The translations under genes were made by a program, and so were the position numbers. Shown here one piece after another: positions 8,379 through 15,793 of a stretch of DNA of 33,161 bases (positions within the stretch are counted from its first letter, which is position 1; every line of letters starts with the position of its first letter). The notes beneath the pieces are model-generated. The model did not search any database, was not told the origin of the DNA, and saw nothing but the letters and a program-made list of their open reading frames with translations. Source of the stretch: an uncultured Alcaligenaceae bacterium (GTDB lineage: Bacteria > Pseudomonadota > Gammaproteobacteria > Burkholderiales > Burkholderiaceae_B); assembly GCA_937995985.1 (NCBI GenBank), contig CALKIR010000007.1, forward strand, positions 1 to 33,161. The letters are read 5' to 3'.

Positions 8379-9392
8379 ATGAAAGCAATGGTAGTGCGCA
8401 ATCCCGCCAGTTTGGAAAGTATAGAATGTGTAAAATTACCCGATCCAGGGCGGCCAGGGCCTGGACAAATACGGGTGGCCCTTCACGCAAGCTCGTTAAA
8501 TTTCCATGATCTTATGGTTGCAAATGGTAGCATTCCCACCCAAGATGGTCGGATTTTGCTGTCTGATGGGGCAGGGGTGGTAGAAGAGGTTGGTGAGGGG
8601 GTCACTGAGTTCAAAGTGGGAGATAAAGTAGTGTCTTGTTTTTTCCCTGGTTGGATAGCAGGGCCACCTACGGCAGCAGTTACCAATTTCAAGACCACTC
8701 CTGGGGATGGGGTGGATGGTTTTGCCTGCACTTATGCGGTACGTCATGCAATGGATTTTACTCATGCGCCTAAAGGGTGGACGCATGCTCAAGCTGCAAC
8801 CATTACGACTTCGGGTCTGACGGCATGGCGCGCCTTGGTCGTGGACGGGCAGCTCAAAGCTGGGCAAACGGTTTTGTTATTGGGTACGGGCGGGGTCTCT
8901 ATTGCAGCATTACAAATTGCCAAAGCAATGGGCGCGCAGGTGATCATTACCTCATCGAGTGATGAAAAACTGGCTCGTGCTCAGGAATTAGGTGCAGACA
9001 TTATTATAAATTATAAAGAAACCCCTCAATGGGGGAAAAAGGTTTTAGAATTAACCGCTGGGCGGGGCGCTGATATTATTGTTGAGGTAGGGGGTCCGGA
9101 AACGTTACAACAGTCGATGCGAGCGGTCGCACCCGGAGGGCATATCGCGCTTATCGGTGTGCTCACAGGTGCCGAAGGGACTGTACCAACCTTATCCTTT
9201 ATGGCTCGTCAGGCACGTTTGCAAGGACTGATTGTCGGTAATCGTCAACATCAGCAGGCCTATGTGCGAGCCTTAGAGCACAATCATTTATTTCCTGTGC
9301 TTGATAAAAGTTTTGCTTTAGAAGAGCTTGCAGCCGCATTTCAGTACCAAAGCACAGCACAGCACTTTAGCAAAATAGTATTGGAATGGTAG
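8379..9392 (+). CDS. zinc-free medium-chain dehydrogenase (NAD(P)-dependent alcohol dehydrogenase/quinone reductase type)
   Basis: This is a soluble NAD(P)-dependent oxidoreductase of the MDR superfamily. The N-terminal GroES-like domain (about 25-130) has Asn-Phe-His in place of the catalytic zinc Cys and lacks the structural four-Cys zinc lobe, so it is a quinone-oxidoreductase-like subgroup. The Rossmann domain carries LLLGTGGVSIAALQIAK near 167-183. Two in-frame ATGs exist at 8376 and 8379. AGGAGG at 8368-8373 leaves only 2 bases before the first and 5 before the second, so I prefer 8379. It is divergent from the AEC permease. Substrate unknown. Confidence 0.88.
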   Translation: MKAMVVRNPASLESIECVKLPDPGRPGPGQIRVALHASSLNFHDLMVANGSIPTQDGRILLSDGAGVVEEVGEGVTEFKVGDKVVSCFFPGWIAGPPTAAVTNFKTTPGDGVDGFACTYAVRHAMDFTHAPKGWTHAQAATITTSGLTAWRALVVDGQLKAGQTVLLLGTGGVSIAALQIAKAMGAQVIITSSSDEKLARAQELGADIIINYKETPQWGKKVLELTAGRGADIIVEVGGPETLQQSMRAVAPGGHIALIGVLTGAEGTVPTLSFMARQARLQGLIVGNRQHQQAYVRALEHNHLFPVLDKSFALEELAAAFQYQSTAQHFSKIVLEW

Positions 9393-9445
9393 TGTTTCTC
9401 AAAGACTAAGTTGAAACGCAGCAGTGTGATTTCTTTGGCCTGTAC

Positions 9446-12118
9446 ATGAGAAAGTATTTATTACAGGCGATAGGTATTCTGTGTGTTTGTGTGATCGCGA
9501 CTTTATTTCTAGAATATTATGATGAGCATCGTATCCAAGAGCGTCGTCAGCAAGAAATTAGTCAGCATCTGCAAGACATACAATTAGGACTTCAAGCCGC
9601 TATCGCCGAGGTGATGGAAAAAAATAAGCTCTTGGCAAAGAGAGTGATGGCGTATCCGGACTCCATAGATGATCCTGAGCGTTATGGAATTGTGCAAGAG
9701 GTTTTTTTACCTCCTTATTTTCTCAACCTCTCTTTTGCTCGAGGCTACACCATTGTTTCCACTTATCCTTATGAGGGTCATGAATCTTTGCTGGGGGTGA
9801 ATTTTTTATTTCGTCCCCATTTATTAGCTGCGGCACAACGTGCAGTCAGAACGCGAGAAACGGTTATTTCAAGCCGAGTCAATTTATTGCCAAGCGGCAA
9901 TCAGGGGGTAGTGGTTCGTACCCCCTTATTTGATGAGGCAGGGGAGCACTTTGGCTTTGTGTCCATCGCTCTGGATTTAGAAGAATTATTACATGAGGTG
10001 GGGTATGACTCCGAATTAGGCTTTGAGTTAATGATAGAAGCGTACCCTCCTGAGTCTGAGCCTCAAATGTTGCGCGGCCATTCTGGTGAGTTTGCGGATC
10101 TTGCTGCAGGGCCTCAAGTGTATGTTCCCGAGGGTGGGGTTTGGGAGCTGCGAGGTAAAGCTTTGGATGATTATTCTGAGCAGGTACTGCGTCGCGGAGA
10201 TTATATTCGGCTGCTTGGTGTTACCATCACTTTTTTTGTATTGGTTGTATTTTTGTGGCGTAAAGGGTTATTACGCGGTCTCAATATTTTTCAGCGTCGC
10301 CTAACATTACGTTTAGCCCTCCTATTGGTCACAGTCGTTCCTATTGTATTATTCTTTTTTGTAATAGAGCTTCTGAGCATACGTAGCGTCTTTTTATTTT
10401 CCCAACAGCAAATGCGCGAACAAGCTCGTTTATTGATGCGGCAAGTAGATGGACGCATACATTCATTATTTGAGATTCCTCGGCAGGTAGCTTTTCACGC
10501 CGATTTATTTAGACAAGGAATTCTTAAAACTAATAATATTGATGAAGTATTAGGTTTTTTTATTTCCCAATTGCGCATACAGCCTAATCTTACTTTTTTA
10601 AGCTTGGCCATTCCTGATGGTCAGTATTATGCCGTAGGTCGAGCACCAACGGGTGATGATCGGAACCTCAGGGTGCAATGGGCTCATTCAGATACCAATC
10701 AGCAAATTCATGTGCATTGGGTTAATGATAGTAATCAACCAAGTGAGGAGTTTATTCGGGGTAAGGCTAATTTTGATCCGCGCCAAACTGTTTGGTACCA
10801 AAGGGCTGTTGCAACACAGTCTATTAAGTGGTATCCCGTCACTCAATATGGGATTGAGGATACGCGTCAGCATTTTAAGGGGTTTGGCTTGGGGATTGCT
10901 GCGCCTATATACTCTGCGCATGGTGAATTTCAGGGAGTGATTGCTGCTGATATTGCCTTATCAATTATTAGTGAGGCATTAGAGCATCTGAGTGAGGATT
11001 ACGGAGGAATTATATTTCTAACCGAAAAAAATGGCTATTTATTGGCAACTTCAACCCAAGATCCTATTTATTTGGAGCAGGAAACGGGCATTGTGCGTCT
11101 GACTGCCGATGAGAGTAATAACATGCTCATTCGTACAGCAGGACAGTTAATTAAACAAGAGCATAGTTTCAGAGGCAGTCAGTTTATTCGCCTCAATGGT
11201 GAGTATCAATTATTAAGTTGGCAGCAGGTAGAAGTACTAGATGGTCCGGATTTAACATTGGCTGTTATTATTCCTTCCCGACTATTGGCTTCTGCAACAC
11301 ATAAAATTTGGCGTAATGCGCTTTATATGACATGGTTGTTGTTAGTCTTAGGTGTATTATTGGCATTACTAAGTACAGCATGGATCAGTCAACCCTTACA
11401 GAGATTAGAGCATTGGGCCAGTCATTTGCGTCAGGGGCGCTGGGATAAACCAATCCCTAAGAGCAGTCCTATTAGTGAAGTGCGTTCATTACGAAATTCC
11501 TTAGAGGAAATGGCAGAGCAATTGCATGCCCATACAGAAGAATTAGAAAAATTAGTTTATAAGCGTACAAAGGAATTGCGTTTAGCGAATCAAAAATTGC
11601 ATGAGTTATCTACCATCGATGGACTAACAGGGCTTGCTAATAGACGGTACTTAGATGAGCGGGCGCGGGCGCTTTGGTCCTTGGCCTTGCAAAAAAAAAT
11701 GAGTGTATTGTTACTGATGGTCGATGTTGATTATTTTAAAAAATATAATGACTGCTATGGACATCAGGCCGGAGATCAGTGCTTAGAAAGTGTTGCTGCG
11801 GTGCTGCGTCGCTATGCCGGGCGAGCCCATGATATTGTGGGACGTTATGGGGGCGAGGAATTTGCGTTAATTTATGTCGATTATACGGCTCAAGAAGGCA
11901 TTCAATTAGCTGAGCGCATTTTGCAGGGGGTAAGGGCATTGGCGCTCGAACATGTAGACTCGCCCTTTGGTCAGGTGACAGTAAGTGTGGGCGTGGCCCA
12001 CACCTTTCCTCACGTCAACAATCATGTTGAACAGCTTTTTCAACAGGCTGATAAAGCTCTGTATCAGGCTAAAGAAAATGGCCGTAATTGCTACGTTTAT
12101 GGGACGCATCTGCTTTAG
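9446..12118 (+). CDS. membrane diguanylate cyclase with CHASE and Cache-like sensors, HAMP and GGDEF
   Basis: The 890-residue protein makes cyclic di-GMP from two GTP. In order: membrane helix (about 4-23); periplasmic CHASE-like domain (about 55-240) with a typical SxxYPYEGHE and P-L-F-D-E-A-G pattern; two helices (about 255-272 and 287-312); a second periplasmic Cache-like domain (about 320-610) with WYQRAV; a last helix (about 625-647); HAMP (about 648-700); a short coiled coil; and GGDEF (about 715-888). The active site is intact as GGEEF at 802-806. The inhibitory I-site RAHD at 793-796 lies exactly five residues upstream. There is no EAL domain. The start has no clear Shine-Dalgarno. 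Two separate sensor regions are unusual; signals unknown. Confidence 0.9.
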   Translation: MRKYLLQAIGILCVCVIATLFLEYYDEHRIQERRQQEISQHLQDIQLGLQAAIAEVMEKNKLLAKRVMAYPDSIDDPERYGIVQEVFLPPYFLNLSFARGYTIVSTYPYEGHESLLGVNFLFRPHLLAAAQRAVRTRETVISSRVNLLPSGNQGVVVRTPLFDEAGEHFGFVSIALDLEELLHEVGYDSELGFELMIEAYPPESEPQMLRGHSGEFADLAAGPQVYVPEGGVWELRGKALDDYSEQVLRRGDYIRLLGVTITFFVLVVFLWRKGLLRGLNIFQRRLTLRLALLLVTVVPIVLFFFVIELLSIRSVFLFSQQQMREQARLLMRQVDGRIHSLFEIPRQVAFHADLFRQGILKTNNIDEVLGFFISQLRIQPNLTFLSLAIPDGQYYAVGRAPTGDDRNLRVQWAHSDTNQQIHVHWVNDSNQPSEEFIRGKANFDPRQTVWYQRAVATQSIKWYPVTQYGIEDTRQHFKGFGLGIAAPIYSAHGEFQGVIAADIALSIISEALEHLSEDYGGIIFLTEKNGYLLATSTQDPIYLEQETGIVRLTADESNNMLIRTAGQLIKQEHSFRGSQFIRLNGEYQLLSWQQVEVLDGPDLTLAVIIPSRLLASATHKIWRNALYMTWLLLVLGVLLALLSTAWISQPLQRLEHWASHLRQGRWDKPIPKSSPISEVRSLRNSLEEMAEQLHAHTEELEKLVYKRTKELRLANQKLHELSTIDGLTGLANRRYLDERARALWSLALQKKMSVLLLMVDVDYFKKYNDCYGHQAGDQCLESVAAVLRRYAGRAHDIVGRYGGEEFALIYVDYTAQEGIQLAERILQGVRALALEHVDSPFGQVTVSVGVAHTFPHVNNHVEQLFQQADKALYQAKENGRNCYVYGTHLL

Positions 12119-12121
12119 GGG

Positions 12122-12931
12122 TTAAATGAGTTTTTTTCTTACCTGCGCAGTTATCCATTCGCTAATGAGTACGGTGATAAAAATTACAATCAAGAGCATG
12201 GATACTTTTGGCCAGGCTAGAGTACTTAAGGCAGATTCTAATTTCATGCCGAGTCCCCCTGCTCCGACAAAACCTAATACCGTAGACTCGCGAATATTAA
12301 TATCCCATCTAAATACGCTAATACCCGCTAATGTTGGAGCAATTTGAGGGAATATGCCCCACGCCATTACCTGTGCAGAGCTGGCTCCAGTAGATGTAAT
12401 GGCTGCGACTGGCTGAGGATCAATTTCCTCTATTGACTCATAGAGTAGTTTTCCAAGAAAGCCAATGGAGCGCAATGCAATAGCTAGAATGCCTGCTAAT
12501 ACACCAGGGCCTAAAATGGCTACGAGCAATAGCGCCCAAATTAAAGAGTTAATAGAGCGCGATGAAACAATTAAAAATAAGGCGATTGGACGTATTAGGG
12601 TACGGCTAGGGGTGGTATTTGCGGCCGCTAAAAAAGCAATGGGAGTGGCAATAACAACCCCAATGAGGGTGCCTAGGGTGGCAATATTGAGGGTTTCCCA
12701 TAAGGGCCACCAAAGCTCATGGATGAAACTAAATTGGGGAGGAAACATCCGTCTTCCAATGTCCTGAGCTTGTGTGGGGGCGTCAGCAACAAAGGCCCAA
12801 ATAGTATCCTGAGTCATGACTCGGAAAGCCCAAGCAATGAATGCGAGTGCCATGATCCATAAAGAAAATTGTATCAGCTCTTGTGTGAATGAGCGCTTGC
12901 GCCATGAGTGAGGTGCACATGTTTGACTCAT
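12122..12931 (-). CDS. phnE: phosphonate-type ABC transporter permease (PhnE family), second copy
   Basis: This inner-membrane subunit of a phosphonate/phosphite-type importer has 269 residues and about six helices. The BPD_transp_1 domain has the EAA-type coupling loop around ESIEEIDPQPVAAITSTGAS, which contacts the ATPase. The R-x-D-I-N-I-R-E-S-T-V-L-G-F-V-G-A-G-G-L-G stretch is the PhnE hallmark. Its ATG overlaps the end of the upstream permease gene by 4 bases, which implies translational coupling and a heterodimeric membrane channel. It is the last gene of the phn operon and ends 3 bases from the convergent cyclase gene. Confidence 0.9.
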   Translation of the reverse strand: MSQTCAPHSWRKRSFTQELIQFSLWIMALAFIAWAFRVMTQDTIWAFVADAPTQAQDIGRRMFPPQFSFIHELWWPLWETLNIATLGTLIGVVIATPIAFLAAANTTPSRTLIRPIALFLIVSSRSINSLIWALLLVAILGPGVLAGILAIALRSIGFLGKLLYESIEEIDPQPVAAITSTGASSAQVMAWGIFPQIAPTLAGISVFRWDINIRESTVLGFVGAGGLGMKLESALSTLAWPKVSMLLIVIFITVLISEWITAQVRKKLI

Positions 12932-13758
12932 AATACTCTCCCGCGTAACCAGCTGGATATATATTCAGTAGCCATGACAATGGCAATAATGATTAATAAA
13001 ATTGCTGCGGCCAAGCTGTATTCGTACCTATCCATTGCTGTATTTAGTGTGGCCCCAATGCCACCTGCACCAGCAATACCAATAACAGCAGATTCTCTAA
13101 AATTAATATCAAGTCGATATAGAGCTAAACCAATAAGTCTAGGGGCAATGTAGGACAGTACAGAAAAATCTAGTAGCTGTAAAAATCCTGCCCCAGTGGC
13201 GCGTAGAGCCTCTATTTGTGCGTGGGGGATTTCCTCTATTTCTTCGGCAAGTAGTTTGGCTAGGAATCCGATGGTGGCAAAACTAAGGGTTAAAAAGCCA
13301 GCGAAAGGTCCAAATCCAAACATAGCGACTAATAAAATAGCGATGATAATTTCATTTAAGGTTCGGGATAGGGTGATCACCCCACGGCACAGTAAATAGA
13401 TCCAGGTGGGGGCTAAATTACGTGCTGCTCCTACAGCAATGGGAATGGATAAGGCCACTCCCACTGCAGTTGAGGTCAGTGTCATGGTGATGCTTTCTTC
13501 GAAGCCCACCCAGATGTCATGTCCACGGCTTATAAAATCAGGTTGTAAAAAGCCTTGTATAAATATCCAACCGCGCTCCAGACCTTGACTGACTCGAATC
13601 CAGTTAATATCGAGTGAGCCCAGGGCCAAAATAAAATATATAAAGATACCTATCCATAATAAGTATCGTAGCCATGGTTGAGTGATGTAGGGAGGTCTTT
13701 GCCATTGTACGGAGCCAGAGGGGGCTCCATCTGAAGAGAAAGAGGAACAATCAGTCAT
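12928..13758 (-). CDS. phnE: phosphonate-type ABC transporter permease (PhnE family), first copy
   Basis: This is a paralogue of the next gene and probably pairs with it in the membrane. It has about six helices, an EAA-type loop near EEIEEIPHAQIEALRATGAG, and the family motif LDINFRESAVIGIAGAGGIG near the end. The reading frame is open to an ATG at 13806, which would add 16 residues. That upstream piece coincides with a perfect hairpin (13790-13810), and neither ATG has a good Shine-Dalgarno. I chose 13758 because it leaves the hairpin intercistronic and gives a normal hydrophilic N-terminus. The start is therefore uncertain, the identity is not. Confidence 0.88.
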   Translation of the reverse strand: MTDCSSFSSDGAPSGSVQWQRPPYITQPWLRYLLWIGIFIYFILALGSLDINWIRVSQGLERGWIFIQGFLQPDFISRGHDIWVGFEESITMTLTSTAVGVALSIPIAVGAARNLAPTWIYLLCRGVITLSRTLNEIIIAILLVAMFGFGPFAGFLTLSFATIGFLAKLLAEEIEEIPHAQIEALRATGAGFLQLLDFSVLSYIAPRLIGLALYRLDINFRESAVIGIAGAGGIGATLNTAMDRYEYSLAAAILLIIIAIVMATEYISSWLRGRVL

Positions 13759-13789
13759 AAGAAATAAGGGAATTAAACATTTCCAAAGG

Positions 13790-13810
13790 GCCCATGCGGA
13801 TAGCATGGGC
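13790..13810 (-). repeat. intercistronic hairpin between phnC and phnE
   Basis: GCCCATGC and GCATGGGC are perfect 8-base arms with a 5-base loop, 10 bases after the phnC stop. No T-run follows on the minus strand. This suggests mRNA processing or partial attenuation that lowers permease relative to upstream genes. Confidence 0.55.
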
Positions 13811-13819
13811 TGTGCTGTT

Positions 13820-14647
13820 TCAAGCGACTTCTAAACTGAGTTCAGAGTGAGGTGCAGAATGCTCATGCACCGTACTGACGGCTTGTATTTTTTGTGTGAT
13901 GCTGCTCCAATCTTCTGTGCCGTAAATAAGATTCAACACATGCTCATTAACTTCATGTGCGGCGCCATCAAATATTAATTCTCCCGCTTTAAGGCCGATT
14001 ATTCGAGGTAAGAATTCTGTGGCAAGCACTACATCATGAATGTTAACCAAGGCAGCTAGTTGTTGCTCTTGACAGAGTTCTAAGAGAAGGCGCATAATTT
14101 TCCGCGAGGTTTTAGGGTCTAGGCTGGCAGTGGGCTCATCAACCAGTAAAATTTTTGGATTTTGCATGAGCGCTCGGGCAATTCCTACTCTTTGTCGTTG
14201 GCCCCCAGAAAGCTCGTCAGCACGCTTATTTTCCATGCCCTTAAGTCCAACCCGCTCAAGAAGCTCAAACGCGCGTTGAATATCGTGAGCGGCAAATCGA
14301 CGAAACCAGCTGGGCCAAAACCGCATGTAGCCCAGGCGTCCCGAGAGCACATTTTCCATGACAGTTAGGCGTTCAACCAGGGCATATTCTTGGAAAATCA
14401 TGCCAATTTGCCGGCGGGTTGCTCTTAGTTGTGGTGCGCTGGCGGTGCGTATATCTTGGCCATTAAATAGTACTTGCCCTCCAGAAGGTTCTACCAAGCG
14501 GTTAATGCAGCGAATGAGGGTGGATTTTCCTGCCCCAGAGGGGCCAATTAGGCCGATGACCTCGCCAGCTTGTATGGATAAGGTGACTTGTTTGAGTGCT
14601 CTATCACCCGTAGCATACTGTTTGTTTAAATTAATTAGCTGTAGCAT
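13820..14647 (-). CDS. phnC: phosphonate-type ABC transporter ATP-binding protein PhnC
   Basis: This cytoplasmic ATPase drives the importer. It shows Walker A GPSGAGKS, Q-loop IFQEYALVERL, signature LSGGQRQRVGIARAL, Walker B ILLVDEPTASLD and the H-loop NIHDVVLA. The Q-loop sequence with FQEYALVERLTV is typical of PhnC. Three starts are possible: GTG at 14665, ATG at 14659 (forming an ATGA overlap with the phnD stop) and ATG at 14647. The last has a TGAGG six bases upstream and starts MLQLINLNK like other PhnC proteins, so I use it. The C-terminal 40 residues after the ATPase core are variable and end in a short His/Ser-rich tail. Confidence 0.92.
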   Translation of the reverse strand: MLQLINLNKQYATGDRALKQVTLSIQAGEVIGLIGPSGAGKSTLIRCINRLVEPSGGQVLFNGQDIRTASAPQLRATRRQIGMIFQEYALVERLTVMENVLSGRLGYMRFWPSWFRRFAAHDIQRAFELLERVGLKGMENKRADELSGGQRQRVGIARALMQNPKILLVDEPTASLDPKTSRKIMRLLLELCQEQQLAALVNIHDVVLATEFLPRIIGLKAGELIFDGAAHEVNEHVLNLIYGTEDWSSITQKIQAVSTVHEHSAPHSELSLEVA

Positions 14648-14655
14648 ATGTTGCC

Positions 14656-15633
14656 TCATTGACACTCGTAGCTTACATCCATTGCTTCATCAATAGCGCG
14701 GATAACAGCCCAGTGCTCTTTGTACGAGATGGGCATAAATTTTTCTTGTGGTGGTTCAGCGGCGTTAAATTCTTTAGCCAACCCTGTACCGTCCCATTCA
14801 AAAGTGTAGAAAGCCTCTTTTATCTTTTCTGCTAGTTCTGGCTTTAAGTTATAGACATAGCCGTAGCTAGTAGTTGGAAAGCTTTGTGAGCGGTAAATAA
14901 CTTTTGTTTGTTCTGGGCTAATAACTCCGCGGGCTTCCATCCTACCTTTAACCGAGTTCGCTATGGCAGCAACTTCATAGTCCTTGTTGGCTACTCCTAA
15001 GATAGAATTATCGTGTTTGCCACTAAAAACAGGGGTATAGTCTCTATGGGCATGCAAGTTAAATTCTTGTTTTAGCAAAGCAGAAGGTGCTTTGTAGCCT
15101 GAGTTAGAGGTTTCAGAAGTGAAGGTCAGTTTTTTTCCTTTAATGTCTGAGACTTCATCAATACCACTGTCTGGGTAAGTAATAATTTCCATTTCATAAC
15201 CATAACGGTCATCTTCAGATGCCATCATGGTAAATGGGACGTACCCGGCGCAATTTACTGCTAGAGGAGTGGAACCGGTATTAAAGCCAGCTACATGGAG
15301 ACGTCCTGCGCGCATGGCTTCTAGTTGAGCAGCATTATTTTGGACAGGGAAAAACTGAACCTTTTTTCCAGTGGTGGTTGCCAAATGGTCAATAAACTCT
15401 TTCCATACTTCTGCATAAACAGCAGGATCTTCAACAGGAGTATAGGCAAATACTAAAGTGGCTGGATCGAGCCACTCCTTTGGGTCAGTCGGTGCATCTG
15501 CAACCAGATCACCATCGGCATCAGTAAACCGCGGATCGAGTGCCTGTGCAGAAAAAGGAGTGAGTGCAATGAGTACTGCTGCAACTAAATGATTAAGGGA
15601 AAGATATTTAGGGACGAATTGTTCTTGCTTCAT
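14656..15633 (-). CDS. phnD: phosphonate/phosphite-type periplasmic binding protein (PhnD family)
   Basis: This periplasmic receptor delivers its ligand to PhnCEE. The signal peptide covers residues 1-31, ending AQA. The mature protein is a type II binding fold with the PhnD-like core from about 55: FAYTPVEDP, then AGRLHVAGFNTGSTPLAV, then a TSETSNSGYKAPSALL loop that lines the anion pocket in the family. Immediately after the signal is DADGDLVAD (about 38-46), resembling a calcium-binding loop. The family includes PhnD (phosphonate), PtxB (phosphite) and AioX (arsenite), so the ligand is open; no C-P lyase or phosphite dehydrogenase gene is nearby. It is first in the operon, behind a Pho box. 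Confidence 0.9.
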   Translation of the reverse strand: MKQEQFVPKYLSLNHLVAAVLIALTPFSAQALDPRFTDADGDLVADAPTDPKEWLDPATLVFAYTPVEDPAVYAEVWKEFIDHLATTTGKKVQFFPVQNNAAQLEAMRAGRLHVAGFNTGSTPLAVNCAGYVPFTMMASEDDRYGYEMEIITYPDSGIDEVSDIKGKKLTFTSETSNSGYKAPSALLKQEFNLHAHRDYTPVFSGKHDNSILGVANKDYEVAAIANSVKGRMEARGVISPEQTKVIYRSQSFPTTSYGYVYNLKPELAEKIKEAFYTFEWDGTGLAKEFNAAEPPQEKFMPISYKEHWAVIRAIDEAMDVSYECQ

Positions 15634-15673
15634 AGGTGTTTACCTGTTCATTGCTAAAAATTATCTTGACTGC

Positions 15674-15687
15674 AGTCTAACTAGACT
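15674..15687. repeat. 14-base palindrome overlapping the phnD -10 region
   Basis: AGTCTA and TAGACT flank AC. One arm read on the minus strand is the candidate -10 hexamer TAGACT (15679-15674). It could be a second operator on the phnD promoter. Confidence 0.45.
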
Positions 15688-15689
15688 AA

Positions 15690-15707
15690 ATGACAGGGCA
15701 ATGACAG
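15690..15707 (-). promoter_or_regulatory. Pho box controlling the phn operon
   Basis: On the minus strand the sequence is CTGTCATTGCCCTGTCAT: two perfect CTGTCAT direct repeats with a 4-base spacer, the form of the classic PhoB site. A -10-like TAGACT (15679-15674) starts 10 bases after the box, the spacing expected where PhoB replaces the -35 element. The phnD start is 57 bases downstream of the box. PhoB control is thus strongly suggested, though no phoB gene is in the window. Confidence 0.85.
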
Positions 15708-15757
15708 ATTTATGAAGAAAATTTTAAATCTCATCATCAGGGCAATTGGGGAAGGGC

Positions 15758-15763
15758 TATAAT
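15758..15763 (+). promoter_or_regulatory. candidate -10 element of arsB
   Basis: TATAAT, a perfect -10 hexamer, lies 31 bases before the arsB start. No convincing -35 stands 16-18 bases upstream, so an activator may be needed. It is divergent from the phn Pho promoter. Confidence 0.45.
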
Positions 15764-15793
15764 CAGGCTGTTTTTTTAATGTATTAAGGGCAC

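Noticed and set aside
8496..8867. Open frame of 123 codons on the minus strand
   Set aside because: It is antisense to the medium-chain dehydrogenase, with no recognisable domain.
12122..15633. Reading of the operon as a full phosphonate-degradation locus
   Set aside because: Only transport genes are present; no C-P lyase, phosphonatase or phosphite dehydrogenase gene is seen.
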